Shown: in pieces, positions 1 to 6,608 of the stretch | How positions within the stretch are numbered: the stretch's first letter is position 1 | Layout: each line of letters starts with the position of its first letter | Assembly: GCA_964574335.1 (NCBI GenBank) | Contig: CAZNNH010000115.1 | Span: 1-20,078 of the forward strand | Source of the DNA: CAZNNH01 sp964574335 | GTDB taxonomy: Bacteria > Acidobacteriota > Vicinamibacteria > Fen-336 | Length of the DNA stretch: 20,078 bases | Direction of reading: 5' to 3' | Made by a program: the position numbers and the translations under genes | The notes under the pieces: generated by a model | What the model was told of the DNA's origin: nothing | The model's database searches: none | Seen by the model: the letters and a program-made list of their open reading frames with translations, nothing else

Positions 1-2012
1 CCCCGCGCCGGTCGCCGGCGACGATAGCGCTGGTCGGGGCCCAGCCGCCTGGACTTGACGTTGTCGCGGAACATGGACGAGAGCGCTTGAAGCACCTTGC
101 GACGGCACTCCTCGTGCTGGACCGGGAACAGCAGCTCGATCCGCCAGTCGAGGTTGCGAGCCATCCAGTCGGCGGAGGAGAGGTAGACCTCCTCGTCCCC
201 CCCGTTTCGGAAGTGGAAGATCCGCGAGTGCTCCAGGAAGCGGTCGACCACCGAGATCACCTCGATGTTCTCGCTCCTCCCCTTGAGGCCCGGCCGCAGA
301 CGGCAGATCCCGCGGACGTTCAGGCGGATACGCACCCCGGACTGCGAGGCGCGACACAGGGCGCGGATGATCTCCTCGTCGGCCAGGGAGTTGATCTTGG
401 CGTCAATCTCCCCGGGCTGCCCCTCCTCGGCCCAGCGCCGCTCGCGCTCGATCAGCTTGAGGAAACGCTCGCGGAGCTGGGTGGGGGCCATCGCCAGCGC
501 CTTGAGACGGGGGGGATCGGAGTATCCGGTCAGGGCGTTGAAGAAGGTGGAGATGTCCTCGCCGATCTGGGGGTCGCTGGTGAGCAGGCCGAAGTCGGTG
601 TACAGCCTGGCGGTGGTGGAGTTGTAGTTGCCGGTCCCCAGGTGGACGAAGCGCTGGATGCCGCGCCGGCCCCGCCGCACCACCAGGCACGCCTTGGCGT
701 GGGTCTTGTACCCCCGCACACCGTAGATCACGTGGGCGCCGGCCTCCTCCAGGCTGCGCGCCCAGCGGATGTTCGACTCCTCGTCGAAGCGGGCGGTCAG
801 CTCGATCACCACCGTCACCTGCTTGTCCTGGCTGGCGGCCCGCATCAGCGCCTCCACGATCGGCGAGTCGCCGCTGGTGCGGTAGAGGGTCTGCTTGATG
901 GCCAGCACGCTCGGATCGTCGGCGGCCTGTGACACCATCGAGACCACCGGGTCGAAGGACTCGTAGGGGTGGTGGAGCAGCAGATCGCGCTCCTCGAGCA
1001 CCGCGAAGAGGTCCTCCTCCTCCTTGGGCGAGAGAACGGCCACCGGCTCGTGGGGCGGGTCCTTGAGGTCCTCGAGGGTGGGCAGGCTCAGCAGCGGACG
1101 CAGCGCCCGCAGGTCGAGCGGGCCCTTGACCAGGTAGACGTCGCTCCGGTCGACGGCGAGGCGGGCCTTGAGCAGGTCCAAGAGGGCGCGGCCGACACCG
1201 GCCTCGACCTCCAGGCGGGCCACCCGGCTGCGGCGGCGCTTGCGCAGCTCCTCCTCCACCACGTCGATGAAGTCCCGGCCCCCCTCGTCGTCGAGGTCCA
1301 GCTCGGAGTCGCGGGCGATGCGGATGGCCGCCGAGGAGAGCACCGGCTGGCCCGGGAACAGGGCCGAGAGCTCGGAGCGGATCAGCTCCTCGAGCAGCAG
1401 GAAGGTGGTCCCCTCGCCGGTCTGGACCGGGACCAGGCGGGGCAGCCCGGCCGGCACCTGCACCACCGCCAGGCGCGGCGGCTCCCCGTCCGCCTCCGGG
1501 GCCAGCAGCACGGCCAGGTTGAGGCTGAGGCCGGCCAGCATCGGAAAGGGACGTGAGGCGTCGCTGGCCAGCGGCGTGAGCGCGGGAAGCACCTCGTTGC
1601 GGAAGTAGCGCGAGGCGCTGGCGCGCTGTGACGGGCGCAGGGGGGCGAGGCCCAGAATGCGGACGCCGCGGTCCGCAAGCGGGGGGAGGATCTGGTCCAT
1701 CACCGCCGCGTAGAGCCGGTCCACCATCTCGTGGGCGCGGACGCTGATGCGGTCGAGCTGCTGGCGGGCGGTCAGGCCGGCGGGGTCCGGGCGGGTGTCG
1801 CCTTCGCGCAGCGCGTGCCGCAGCCGCGCCACCCGCACAATGAAGAACTCGTCCAGGTTGGAGGCCACGATGGTGGCGAACTTGAGGCGCTCCAGCAGGC
1901 GGTTGCTCGGGTCCATCGCCTCCTGGAGCACGCGCCCATTGAACTCGAGCCACGAGAGCTCGCGGTTGATGAACAGCTCCTGGTCCTGGTCCTGGTCCCG
2001 CTGAGCGTTCAT
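1..2012 (-). CDS. ppk1: Polyphosphate kinase 1 (3' end cut by window edge)
   Basis: Ppk1 reversibly transfers the gamma-phosphate of ATP onto polyphosphate through a phosphohistidine. The frame opens with MNAQRDQ and the family N-terminal signature ELFINRELSWLEFN, and stays open for about 670 codons to the window edge. Both active-site histidines are visible: His438 in YKTHAKA and His595 in FLEHSRIF, matching E. coli His435 and His592. The C-terminal SSADWMARNLDWR and the ending RDNVKSRRLGPDQRY show that only a few tens of residues are missing compared with the usual ~700 residues. The ATG (2010-2012) overlaps the TGA of the upstream exopolyphosphatase gene in an ATGA, so translation is probably coupled and no separate promoter is expected. 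Hexamer repeats just after the start encode DQDQDQ. The family assignment is near certain. Confidence 0.97.
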   Translation of the reverse strand, partial: MNAQRDQDQDQELFINRELSWLEFNGRVLQEAMDPSNRLLERLKFATIVASNLDEFFIVRVARLRHALREGDTRPDPAGLTARQQLDRISVRAHEMVDRLYAAVMDQILPPLADRGVRILGLAPLRPSQRASASRYFRNEVLPALTPLASDASRPFPMLAGLSLNLAVLLAPEADGEPPRLAVVQVPAGLPRLVPVQTGEGTTFLLLEELIRSELSALFPGQPVLSSAAIRIARDSELDLDDEGGRDFIDVVEEELRKRRRSRVARLEVEAGVGRALLDLLKARLAVDRSDVYLVKGPLDLRALRPLLSLPTLEDLKDPPHEPVAVLSPKEEEDLFAVLEERDLLLHHPYESFDPVVSMVSQAADDPSVLAIKQTLYRTSGDSPIVEALMRAASQDKQVTVVIELTARFDEESNIRWARSLEEAGAHVIYGVRGYKTHAKACLVVRRGRRGIQRFVHLGTGNYNSTTARLYTDFGLLTSDPQIGEDISTFFNALTGYSDPPRLKALAMAPTQLRERFLKLIERERRWAEEGQPGEIDAKINSLADEEIIRALCRASQSGVRIRLNVRGICRLRPGLKGRSENIEVISVVDRFLEHSRIFHFRNGGDEEVYLSSADWMARNLDWRIELLFPVQHEECRRKVLQALSSMFRDNVKSRRLGPDQRYRRRRPAR

Positions 2013-3616
2013 CCGGTGGGCGCCCCGACGCCCTCGCGCAACGCCAGCTTGTGGCCGAAGACCTCCGTGAAGAGGTCCGAGCGTGCCAGCGCCGCCAGCC
2101 GTTCCATGGTCACGTCTCCGTTGGCGACGATCTCCAGAACCCAGGCGTCGCCGTCGGCGACCAGGCGCACGTCGACCACGCGCCGCTCGTGGTCGGCGTC
2201 CAGGGCGTTGGCCAGCCTGAGGATCGCCGCCAGCTTGGCCACCAGCACCCGGGTCGTCGAGTCGAGCAGGGCATAGGAGGGATGCGACTTCTGGGGCATC
2301 GCGCGGCGGTGGTAGCGCGCGGCGTTGGAGACGATCGCCAGGTCCTCGCGGGACAGACCGAATATCTCGGAGGCGAGGAGCAGGTAGGCCGAATGCTTGT
2401 GGTGGGCACGCTGGCTGACGTAGATCCCGATGTCGTGGAGCATCGCCGCCACCTCGAGCAGCAGACGCTCGCGGCCCCCCAGCCCGTGCTCGCGGCCCAG
2501 GTCGTCGAAGAGACGGACCGCGAGCTGGGCCACGTGCCGCGCGTGATGCGCGTCGTACCGGTACTTCTCACCGAAGGCCGCCGCGCTGGTCAGCACCTGC
2601 TTGCGGAAGACCTCGATGCCGAGCCCCTCCTCGCTCCCGGAGAGGTCGAGCAACAGACCCAGCCGCAGCGTGGCGTCGGGAACGATGATCTTCCGGGCCC
2701 CCGTGGCCAGCACCAGCTCGCGGTACGCCAGCAGCGCCGGGATCAGCGTCTCGGCCTCCGCCTGGGTCAGGCGAAAGTGCTCGACCACCTGGTCCACGTC
2801 CTGGCTGGCGATGCTGTCACAGAAGGCGACGAAGCGCGGCCGGGGGATAGACCACACCGGCCCGTCGGACGACTTGTCGTCGGCCAACTGCCGAGCCGCG
2901 AAGCGGATGTCGCCGCCCAGCGCGATCAGGTGGCGGGCCCCGCCCAACGGCATCTCGCGGCGGATGTCGCCGACGACGTTGTGGATGTGGCGGCGCAGCA
3001 GCCGGATCCGCTGCTCGTGGCCGCCGTGCCAGGAGGCGAAGCCTTGCAGGGTGCGGATCGAGCCCAGGGCGTAGGTACCGGCCAGGGTCGGCTCGCCCTT
3101 ACGAAGCAACGAGATGTCGCCGCTGCCGCCCCCCACCTCGACCAGCAGCGTGCTCCCGGTGGTGAGCGCCTCGTGGCCCCGCAGCCGCTCGCAGACGGCC
3201 AGGTAGGTCAGCCGGTTCTCCTCGGGGCCGTCGATGATCTCGACGTCGATGCCGGTGCGCAACCTCACCCGGTCGAGGAAATGGTCGCGATTGGAGGCCT
3301 CACGGACCGCGCTGGTGGCCACCGCCCGGTACCGCACCACGCCATAGGTGTCCATCACCGCACGGAAGCCCTCGAGCGCCTTGAGCGTGGCGTTGACGGT
3401 GGCCGGACCCAGGCTCCCCCGGGCGAAGGTGTCCTTGCCGAGCTGGACGCCGCGCGAGGCCTCGTCCAGGATCCGCGGGGGCTCGCCGGCCCGCACCTCG
3501 GCCACCACCAGACGCACCGCGCTGGCGCCGATGTCCAGCACGGCCACCGGCGGATCCACCTCCCGGGGCTGGTCGCGCCGGGGAGCCCCGGCGCCCTTGG
3601 CGCGCAGCCGGGGCAT
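2009..3616 (-). CDS. ppx: Exopolyphosphatase, Ppx/GppA family with C-terminal HD domain
   Basis: This is a predicted cytoplasmic hydrolase that removes terminal phosphate from polyphosphate or cleaves the pppGpp 5'-phosphate; the sequence alone does not separate the two. With the start used here it has 535 residues. The actin-like ATPase fold shows its first phosphate loop as AVLDIGAS (about residue 28), the acidic catalytic patch GPEENRL (Glu132/133) and the second phosphate loop VEVGGGSGD (about 159-167). The C-terminal half is an HD-type domain with MLHDIG (His394, Asp395) and the RYHRRAMP motif common in this family. An in-frame ATG at 3700 exists. I prefer 3616 because GGAGG lies 6 bases upstream of it and a -10-like TAGAAT overlaps the longer start. 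The gene ends in the ATGA that starts ppk1, so synthesis and degradation of polyphosphate share one message. Confidence 0.93.
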   Translation of the reverse strand: MPRLRAKGAGAPRRDQPREVDPPVAVLDIGASAVRLVVAEVRAGEPPRILDEASRGVQLGKDTFARGSLGPATVNATLKALEGFRAVMDTYGVVRYRAVATSAVREASNRDHFLDRVRLRTGIDVEIIDGPEENRLTYLAVCERLRGHEALTTGSTLLVEVGGGSGDISLLRKGEPTLAGTYALGSIRTLQGFASWHGGHEQRIRLLRRHIHNVVGDIRREMPLGGARHLIALGGDIRFAARQLADDKSSDGPVWSIPRPRFVAFCDSIASQDVDQVVEHFRLTQAEAETLIPALLAYRELVLATGARKIIVPDATLRLGLLLDLSGSEEGLGIEVFRKQVLTSAAAFGEKYRYDAHHARHVAQLAVRLFDDLGREHGLGGRERLLLEVAAMLHDIGIYVSQRAHHKHSAYLLLASEIFGLSREDLAIVSNAARYHRRAMPQKSHPSYALLDSTTRVLVAKLAAILRLANALDADHERRVVDVRLVADGDAWVLEIVANGDVTMERLAALARSDLFTEVFGHKLALREGVGAPTG

Positions 3617-3698
3617 CAGCGTCCTCCGCCGAGTCGAAGGCTTCCCGCCGACATCGTCGTGCTCCCTCCCCCAGACCGCTCCGGATCCCGCGCGCCCC

Positions 3699-3704
3699 AT
3701 TCTA
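3699..3704 (-). promoter_or_regulatory. Candidate -10 element of the ppx-ppk1 operon
   Basis: On the minus strand this reads TAGAAT preceded by GGC. It lies about 80 bases upstream of the preferred ppx ATG at 3616. No convincing -35 hexamer is seen 16-18 bases upstream. It is supported by its position in the divergent intergenic region and its similarity to the -10 box. Confidence 0.35.
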
Positions 3705-3789
3705 GCCGGCGTGGGCCTCTGGACGCATTTCCCGCCGCGGTTTCGTTGGCGGGGAGGCCCACGGCGCTCGTCACGGGAACGTCATCCGG

Positions 3790-3818
3790 TTGTTGCCGCA
3801 AGGCCACCGTGCTAGCCT
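3790..3818 (+). promoter_or_regulatory. Candidate promoter of the CHAD gene
   Basis: TTGTTG (3790-3795) is followed after 17 bases by TAGCCT (3813-3818), which carries an upstream TGC of the extended -10 type. The expected transcript start would leave a short leader before the GTG at 3842. The divergent ppx gene starts on the other side of the same gap. Confidence 0.45.
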
Positions 3819-3841
3819 AGGCTCTCCTCTCCGAGGATACT

Positions 3842-4840
3842 GTGTCCGGCCCGCCGCGCTCTCAGAACGACCCCAGCCAGGCCCTCCTTCGCCAGCGCGT
3901 GAAGGCGGTCTTCCTCCACCTCCGAGGGGCCCTGGCCGGAAGCCGGGAGTCCGTGCACCAGGTCCGCGTCGCCGGCCGACGCCTTCGGGTTGCCCTCCCC
4001 CTGCTCGCCAGAAAGCCCGGCGGCGGAAGGGTTCGTCGTGCCAACCGCGACCTTCGCTCGCTGGTACGGGAGGCGGGTCAGGGTCGGGACCTGGACGTGA
4101 TCCTCCCCCTGTTCGAAGAGCGGGTGGGCCAGCTCGAGAGCCCCCCGAAGGAGATCACCACGCTGCTTCAGCGGCTCCGGGGCGCCCGTGCCCGGAGTCG
4201 GGTCCATCTGGCGGAGGGGGTCCTCGACCTGGACCTGGGAGGGCTTCGCGGCAACCTGCGTAAGATCGTCTCGCGTGGCGCCGACCGTTTGGCCTCGGTG
4301 ACGTTGCGGCTGCGCGGCTGGCGGGACGAGCATGGGGCCGCCATCGAGACGAGGCTGCTGGAGCTGGGCGACCGCTTCGAGCCGGCGGCGCTGCACCGTG
4401 TCCGTCGCCTCACCCGACGGCTTCGGTACGGGGCCGAGATCAGCGCCGCCCTGCTGGGCCCCTCGGACGCCGCAGAGCGCCTCAAGGAGCTGCAAGACTT
4501 GCTGGGCCGGATCCAGGACACCCACGTGCTCTCGGTCTGGCTCGGCGCCCTGGCGGCCCGCGCCGAGCGCCGGGGGGCGTCCTCGGCGGCGCTGGCCGCC
4601 GAGGCACGCCGGCAGGAGGCCTGGTTCCAGGATCAGAGCCGCCGGCACCACGAGGAGCTGCTGAGACGGCGCCCGATCGACCTGCTCAGGCGGGCGATCG
4701 AGTCGATGGTGCCGGCGACCTCCGATCGGCCCCAGGGGCCGGCCTCGGGCTCGAACGAACGAGCCACGTCGGGCACTGCCACCCCGCCTGCCGCTGGGCG
4801 AGCGCTGCGGTCGGCACCGCCCGCCGGACCGATCGGCTGA
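3842..4840 (+). CDS. CHAD domain protein (polyphosphate-associated)
   Basis: CHAD (conserved histidine alpha-helical domain) proteins bind polyphosphate through basic, His-containing helices and are often encoded with polyphosphate enzymes. This 332-residue protein shows the two-fold CHAD pattern: VHQVRVAGRRLRV (His39) in the first half and LHRVRRLTRRLRYG (His185) in the second. Each is followed by helical segments, including the typical LKELQDLLGRIQD near residue 214. Arg and Leu are abundant and there is no signal peptide or membrane segment. The last ~45 residues are low-complexity (Pro, Ala, Ser, Gly) and not part of the domain. The start is a GTG with GAGGA 4 bases upstream. It is divergent from ppx-ppk1, which supports a role with polyphosphate. 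No CYTH triphosphatase domain is attached. A shorter start cannot be excluded. Confidence 0.9.
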   Translation: MSGPPRSQNDPSQALLRQRVKAVFLHLRGALAGSRESVHQVRVAGRRLRVALPLLARKPGGGRVRRANRDLRSLVREAGQGRDLDVILPLFEERVGQLESPPKEITTLLQRLRGARARSRVHLAEGVLDLDLGGLRGNLRKIVSRGADRLASVTLRLRGWRDEHGAAIETRLLELGDRFEPAALHRVRRLTRRLRYGAEISAALLGPSDAAERLKELQDLLGRIQDTHVLSVWLGALAARAERRGASSAALAAEARRQEAWFQDQSRRHHEELLRRRPIDLLRRAIESMVPATSDRPQGPASGSNERATSGTATPPAAGRALRSAPPAGPIG

Positions 4841-4964
4841 CCGGGGCCGCTCGAGAGAGCCGCGCACGGCCGGCAATCAGCAGCAACTCGCCCGCGGCAG
4901 AGGTCACGAGCGGTCCCAGCTCCTGCGGCTCCCTCGGTGAGGGCCACGTCGTCTCCGCCGCCTG

Positions 4965-5026
4965 CCGGCGTCCTCTGGGACATGGGGTTTCCTGTTTCAA
5001 GACTACCCGATCCGGCATCCTCTGGG
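4965..5026 (+). repeat. 15-base direct repeat, 47-base period
   Basis: CCGGCGTCCTCTGGG at 4965-4979 recurs as CCGGCATCCTCTGGG at 5012-5026 with one mismatch. The second copy ends about 30 bases before the candidate dodecin -10 element, so the pair could be a regulator binding site. Chance similarity or a remnant duplication is also possible. Confidence 0.45.
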
Positions 5027-5054
5027 GCCTTGGCCAGCAGGGGCGGGCGGCGCG

Positions 5055-5063
5055 TGCGATAAT
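5055..5063 (+). promoter_or_regulatory. Candidate extended -10 element for the dodecin operon
   Basis: TGC followed directly by GATAAT resembles an extended -10 promoter. No good -35 box lies at 16-18 bases; TTGGCC at 5030 is 22 bases away. The leader to the dodecin ATG would be roughly 70-75 bases. Confidence 0.45.
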
Positions 5064-5143
5064 CGAGGGCTTGCCCGCTCGGCTCGCCGAGCCGGCGTCG
5101 GATCGGTCGTCGGTGCCAGGCCGGGGAAGCGAAGGAGGTCGGG

Positions 5144-5356
5144 ATGGCGGACAGCGTCTACAAGGTGATCGAGCTGGTGGGAACCAGCTCCGAGTCGTGG
5201 GAGAAGGCCGCCACAGCAGCCGTGGAGCGCGCCTCCCAATCCCTGCGCGATCTCCGCATCGCGGAGGTGTCGGCGCTCGACCTGCAGATCGAGGACGGCA
5301 AGATCAAGGCCTACCGCGCCAAGCTGAAGGTCTCGTTCAAGTTCGAGGGGAGCTAG
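5144..5356 (+). CDS. Dodecin family protein (non-flavin, SecE2-like type)
   Basis: Dodecins are ~70-residue proteins that assemble into hollow dodecamers, most of which store flavin. This 70-residue frame matches throughout: VYKVIELVGTS at the N-terminus, the SWEKAA...VERAS helix and the final strand AKLKVSFKF. The residue that normally stacks on flavin is Trp in the motif LxWFEV; here it is Ile39 (LRIAEV). The usual Gln of YQV is Arg58 (YRAKL). This pattern resembles the mycobacterial SecE2/Rv0379 dodecin, described as a calcium-binding rather than flavin-binding form, so flavin storage should not be assumed. A strong AAGGAGGT lies at 5132-5139 before the ATG. The PP2C gene starts 37 bases after the TAG stop, so it is probably the first gene of an operon. 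Confidence 0.95.
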   Translation: MADSVYKVIELVGTSSESWEKAATAAVERASQSLRDLRIAEVSALDLQIEDGKIKAYRAKLKVSFKFEGS

Positions 5357-5362
5357 AGCCGG

Positions 5363-5387
5363 GGCGCCACGGGAACCATCCCGCGCC
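5363..5387 (+). terminator. Hairpin between dodecin and PP2C genes (possible attenuator)
   Basis: CGGGA (5370-5374) pairs with TCCCG (5379-5383) across an ACCA loop. An outer GGCG (5363-5366) pairs with CGCC (5384-5387) around a 3-base bulge. No T-run follows, so it is more likely an mRNA-stabilising or partially terminating element that sets the dodecin to phosphatase ratio than a full terminator. Confidence 0.35.
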
Positions 5388-5393
5388 TATTCC

Positions 5394-6608
5394 ATGGAAC
5401 TCGAGACCTCATCGCTGGGCGCGAAGCTCCTCTACCGGCGCCTGGACAGCCTGTTCGGCTCGCTCGACCCGACGCTGCCGCAGGCCGAGCTGGTGCGCTC
5501 GTTCCTCACCAAGTCGTTCGACACCCTGCGGGACGACCTGCAGCTCCAGGCGGGCTTCATCTACGGCGAGAACAGCAGCGGCCTCTTGCTGCTCGACCGT
5601 GTCGGCGAGGCGGTTGCGCCAGTGGCCGAGACGCTGGCGTCGGAGACCGCCGCCATCGAGCTGATCCATCGTCACCGCGTCTACATCTTCGCCAACCCGT
5701 GGGAGCACGGCTCGCCACAGGCTCTGGGGCTGTTCCCGCGCCGACCCTGCGCCGGCCTGGTGGTGGGCAGGCGGGGCCGACGCTACGTGTTCGTGTTCGT
5801 CCTGCAAGACGGCTGGAACCGCGACGTGCTGGACTTCACCCTGAACACCGTGAGGGCGGCGCTCGGCACCCGCCTCAAGGACGAGCAGGTCCGCGGCACC
5901 GTCCGCCAGGCGGCCGAGATCCAGAACAGCCTGCTGCCGGATGATCCGCCCTCGTTCTCCGGCTACGAGCTGGCGTGCCGCAGCCTGCCCGCCGAGGAGG
6001 TGGGCGGCGACTTCTTCGACTTCCTGCCGCTGGGCCAGGACGTGATGGGGGTCGCCATCGGGGATGCCAGCGGCCACGGGCTCCCGGCCGCGCTGCTGGT
6101 GCGGGACGTGGTCACCGGCCTGCGGATGGGGATCGAGAAGGAGCTTCGAATCGCCCCCGTCTTCGCCCGCCTGAACCGGGTGATCCACCGCAGCAACCTG
6201 TCGAGCCGGTTCGTGTCGGTGTTCTACGGGGAGCTGGCACAGAACGGCAACCTGATCTACGTCAACGCCGGCCACCTGCCACCGCTCCTCTTCTCGCGCC
6301 GCGGCACCGAGCACCTGGACATCGGCGGCACCGTGATCGGACCGCTGCCCCAGGCGGAGTTCGATCGGGGGGTGGCCCGGATGGAGCCAGGCTCCACGCT
6401 GGTCCTGTGCACCGACGGCATCCTCGAGCGTCGTGGCGCCGCCGGCGAGGACTTCGAGGAGGCCCGGCTGCGCCAGGTGGTGGAGGACGCCGGTGCAGCG
6501 AGCGCCGAGGAGATCCTGGACCGGATTTTCGCGGCGGCCTTCGAGCACGGCGACGGCCGCCCGTGGGAAGACGACGCCACGGTCGTCGTGGTGCGCCGGC
6601 TACCTTGA
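5394..6608 (+). CDS. SpoIIE/RsbU-type PP2C serine phosphatase with N-terminal GAF-like region
   Basis: This family dephosphorylates Ser/Thr phosphoproteins, typically anti-sigma-factor antagonists in partner-switching pathways. The protein has 404 residues. Residues ~30-160 form a GAF-like sensor region, recognised by position and general pattern only. They are followed by the linker AAEIQNSLLP and the phosphatase domain. Metal-binding aspartates are present at EVGGDFFDF (Asp206), IGDASGHG (Asp224), CTDGILE (Asp341) and EDDATVVVV (Asp394), and YVNAGHLPP is conserved. It is therefore probably active. No membrane segments are seen, so it should be cytosolic. The ATG has only a weak ribosome site. 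Its TGA overlaps the TTG start of the CheB-hemerythrin gene. No kinase, STAS-domain or sigma-factor partner is encoded in the window, so the substrate is unknown. Confidence 0.95.
   Translation: MELETSSLGAKLLYRRLDSLFGSLDPTLPQAELVRSFLTKSFDTLRDDLQLQAGFIYGENSSGLLLLDRVGEAVAPVAETLASETAAIELIHRHRVYIFANPWEHGSPQALGLFPRRPCAGLVVGRRGRRYVFVFVLQDGWNRDVLDFTLNTVRAALGTRLKDEQVRGTVRQAAEIQNSLLPDDPPSFSGYELACRSLPAEEVGGDFFDFLPLGQDVMGVAIGDASGHGLPAALLVRDVVTGLRMGIEKELRIAPVFARLNRVIHRSNLSSRFVSVFYGELAQNGNLIYVNAGHLPPLLFSRRGTEHLDIGGTVIGPLPQAEFDRGVARMEPGSTLVLCTDGILERRGAAGEDFEEARLRQVVEDAGAASAEEILDRIFAAAFEHGDGRPWEDDATVVVVRRLP

Larger units (their letters stand above)
4841..5143 (+). other. Intergenic region upstream of the dodecin gene
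   Basis: I see no gene with family-like features in these ~300 bases, although GC richness leaves frames open on the minus strand. The stretch holds a small hairpin (CCCTC-GGT-GAGGG, 4931-4943), a 15-base imperfect direct repeat and a probable -10 element, described separately. Confidence 0.6.

Noticed and set aside
1980..1997. Tandem hexamer repeats near the ppk1 start.
   Set aside because: They encode Asp-Gln repeats; length change keeps the frame, so a switch is unlikely.
2051..3820. A 589-codon open frame on the plus strand opposite the exopolyphosphatase gene.
   Set aside because: It mirrors the Ppx/HD gene, has no family motif and an His/Gln/Pro/Gly-rich composition typical of antisense frames in high-GC DNA.
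3812..4876. A 354-codon minus-strand frame covering the CHAD gene.
   Set aside because: The plus strand has clear duplicated CHAD motifs; the minus-strand product is low-complexity and unrecognisable.
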